The notes under the pieces were generated by a model. That model saw only the letters and a list, made by a program, of their open reading frames with translations. It was not told where the DNA came from and did no database searches. A stretch of 24,187 nt of DNA from Ilumatobacter sp. (GTDB lineage: Bacteria; Actinomycetota; Acidimicrobiia; Acidimicrobiales; Ilumatobacteraceae): the NCBI GenBank assembly GCA_029263275.1, contig JAJCXU010000231.1:1-24187 (forward strand), read 5' to 3'. Below are positions 22,733-24,187 of the stretch, piece after piece; the stretch's first letter is position 1; the number at the start of each line of letters is the position of its first letter. Position numbers and translations under genes: made by a program.

Positions 22733-23545
22733 ATGAATCTCACCAATCGATCACACGACCATCTCGGCCGTCGACGGGGCATAGCGGTGGCCACTGCGCT
22801 GCTGCTGCCCTTCGGTGTTGTTGCCTGCGCCAGCGATACGTCCACGGAAACCGACGACGTCGGCGACCTCAGCGCTGTAACAACCACCAGTACGGAGCCA
22901 GCAACCACGACGACATCCGAACTGGCACCGCCGGCACCGACAGAGCCAGTCGCGACCACATCAACCGAACTGCCCACCGAGACGGAGGACGACTCGACCT
23001 CCGTGGACGATCAGGCGGTCCAGCTGAGCGAGGACGAACTCGCGGGTCTGCAGTGGATGCGCGAGGAGGAACAACTTGCGCACGACGTCTACACGACGCT
23101 CGGCGACATGTGGGGGCTGCGCATCTTCGAGAACATCGCATCGAGCGAACGCACCCACATCGACGCGGCGCGCGACGTGTTCGATCAGTACGACCTCGTC
23201 GATCCCGCTGCCGGCAATGAACTCGGCACGTTCAGGAATCCCCAAATCCAAGAGCTGTATGACCAGTTGGTGGCCGACGGCAATGCCTCCCTCACTGCGG
23301 CACTGGAAGTCGGCGCCCTGATCGAGGAACTCGACATCTCCGATCTTCGAGAACGTGCGGCAGCGACCGACAATGCAGATCTGACAACCCTGTATGCGCA
23401 GCTCGAACGGGGATCGCGAAACCATCTTCGTGCCTTCACGTCACAGCTCGAGTTGCGTGATGTCGTGTACGAGCCCACCTATCTGGATGTGGCGGCGTAC
23501 GAAGAAATCGTGACCAGCCCGACCGAACGCGGCCGGGACGCCTAG
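22733..23545 (+). CDS. DUF2202 ferritin-like lipoprotein
   Basis: 270 residues with a lipobox (LPFGVVACAS, Cys32), a Thr/Glu/Pro-rich linker (35-95) and a C-terminal four-helix DUF2202 domain. Candidate metal ligands sit in the family positions: Glu111-113 and His117 (REEEQLAHDVY), Glu139 and His142 (SSERTHIDA), Glu192/198/199 (LEVGALIEELDI) and Glu225 with His231 (ERGSRNHLRAF). This suggests a di-iron or other metal-binding ferritin-like bundle outside the membrane, perhaps for metal or oxidant handling. The ribosome site GGAAGGG fits the ATG at 22733 better than the ATG at 22727. It lies between the acidic exported protein and a response regulator. Confidence 0.9.
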   Translation: MNLTNRSHDHLGRRRGIAVATALLLPFGVVACASDTSTETDDVGDLSAVTTTSTEPATTTTSELAPPAPTEPVATTSTELPTETEDDSTSVDDQAVQLSEDELAGLQWMREEEQLAHDVYTTLGDMWGLRIFENIASSERTHIDAARDVFDQYDLVDPAAGNELGTFRNPQIQELYDQLVADGNASLTAALEVGALIEELDISDLRERAAATDNADLTTLYAQLERGSRNHLRAFTSQLELRDVVYEPTYLDVAAYEEIVTSPTERGRDA

Positions 23546-23601
23546 AGAGTCGATAGCGGCAACAGGGTCTTCGGGCCCGAGGCGCCGCAGACTCCCGGAA
23601 A

Positions 23602-23607
23602 TACGAT
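23602..23607 (+). promoter_or_regulatory. candidate leaderless -10 box for the response regulator (TACGAT)
   Basis: TACGAT ends 6 nt before the ATG at 23614, suggesting a promoter separate from the upstream lipoprotein gene. A short palindrome TCGGGCCCGA lies some 25 nt further upstream. Confidence 0.45.
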
Positions 23608-23613
23608 GCACTC

Positions 23614-24187
23614 ATGGCTCGCGAACGGATCCTCGTCGTCGACGACGAGGCAGGAATCCGCGAGCTCGTCAGCACCTACTTGCGCAATGACGGATATGAC
23701 GTGGACGAGGCCGCCGACGGCGAGGAGGCGTTGGATCGATTCAGTCGACATCCGCCGGACCTCGTCGTTCTCGATCTTCGTTTGCCCGGGATCGACGGGT
23801 TCGACGTGCTCCGCGAGTTCCGCCGCACGTCAAACGTATACGTGATCATGCTGACGGCGCGTTCGGAGGAGACCGACAAGTTGGTTGGCCTCGAACTCGG
23901 CGCAGACGACTACATCACGAAGCCGTTCAGCCCCAGGGAGTTGGTTGCCCGGGTCAAAGCCGTGCTCAGAAGACATCGAGACATCGGTGGCGAGCCGGAC
24001 AGCGGGATGCGGTTCGACGGTCTGACGGTCGATGTCCAACGCCATGAGGTCAGCGTGGATGAGGCGGCAGTCGAGTTGACCAGTCTCGAGTTCGAACTGC
24101 TCACGGCACTCGCCGAGGCACCAGGGCGTGTCTTCTCGCGGCGCCAACTCATCGAGCGTGTTTGGGGCTGGGACTTCTACGGCGACG
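23614..24187 (+). CDS. OmpR/PhoB-family response regulator (3' truncated by window)
   Basis: 191 codons are visible. The receiver domain has the acidic pair Asp10-Asp11 (VVDDE), phospho-acceptor Asp54 (VVLDLRLPGIDG), Thr81 (MLTAR) and Lys103 (YITKPFSPREL). A winged-helix DNA-binding domain starts at about 128 (MRFDGLTVDVQRHEVSV) and includes LTSLEFELLTALAEAPGRVFSRRQLIERVWGWDF, where the window ends before the last strands. A partner histidine kinase, expected downstream, is not in view. The neighbouring exported proteins could be targets, but nothing in the sequence shows it. Confidence 0.95.
   Translation, partial: MARERILVVDDEAGIRELVSTYLRNDGYDVDEAADGEEALDRFSRHPPDLVVLDLRLPGIDGFDVLREFRRTSNVYVIMLTARSEETDKLVGLELGADDYITKPFSPRELVARVKAVLRRHRDIGGEPDSGMRFDGLTVDVQRHEVSVDEAAVELTSLEFELLTALAEAPGRVFSRRQLIERVWGWDFYGD

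Overview
The window is a high-GC, gene-dense stretch of bacterial chromosome that looks actinobacterial. Three things point there. First, there is a mec / cysM-type cysteine synthase / murI / rph / rdgB gene order that matches the Mycobacterium tuberculosis Rv1334-Rv1341 neighbourhood. Second, the ClpP is most like the actinobacterial ClpP1 type. Third, many genes have a TANNNT box only 6-8 nt before the start codon, the hallmark of leaderless actinobacterial transcription. An Acidimicrobiia-like lineage is my guess, but the lineage below phylum level is inference. I see no insertion sequence, prophage module or CRISPR array.

Layout. Positions 1-741 hold the tail of an unidentified gene and a small lipoprotein. 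Positions 771-2630 hold clpP (minus) divergent from a single-pass membrane protein with beta-sandwich and coiled-coil parts. At 2716-4860 (minus) is a large exported protein with seven propeller-like repeats, a Thr-rich linker and an Ig-like tail. Positions 4970-7805 (minus) carry two adjacent fold-type II PLP enzymes. DUF2461 (minus, 7874-8536) and a large HerA-like ATPase (plus, from 8609) diverge from a 72-bp region, and an EamA-type transporter follows the ATPase. A tRNA with a Leu anticodon (UAG) but a short variable arm lies at 12027-12100, followed by a membrane-anchored EEP-family phosphohydrolase.

From 19158 down to 13048 (minus) runs a conserved housekeeping block: mec, cysM, two tandem paralogous membrane proteins of unknown function, murI, rph and rdgB. 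It links sulfur transfer/cysteine synthesis, D-glutamate for peptidoglycan, tRNA 3'-end trimming and nucleotide-pool cleaning. The sulfur-carrier gene cysO, found between mec and cysM in M. tuberculosis, is not present here.

The trans-translation pair follows: smpB (plus, 19218-19730) and tmRNA ssrA (plus, 21375-21759), with a convergent lipoprotein built from septum-formation-like modules between them. Downstream of tmRNA is a mostly non-coding 0.5 kb with a LexA-box-like site, a copy of the tRNA T-arm sequence inside a perfect palindrome, and a short tandem repeat. The window closes with a small Asp/Arg/Gln-rich exported protein, a DUF2202 ferritin-like lipoprotein, and the start of an OmpR-family response regulator cut by the window end.

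Most interesting for follow-up: the short-arm tRNA-Leu, the Mec/CysM pair lacking a local CysO, the tandem paralogues embedded in the cysM-murI block, the post-tmRNA region, and the consistent leaderless promoter signature, which also suggests a non-canonical ACG start for the propeller protein.
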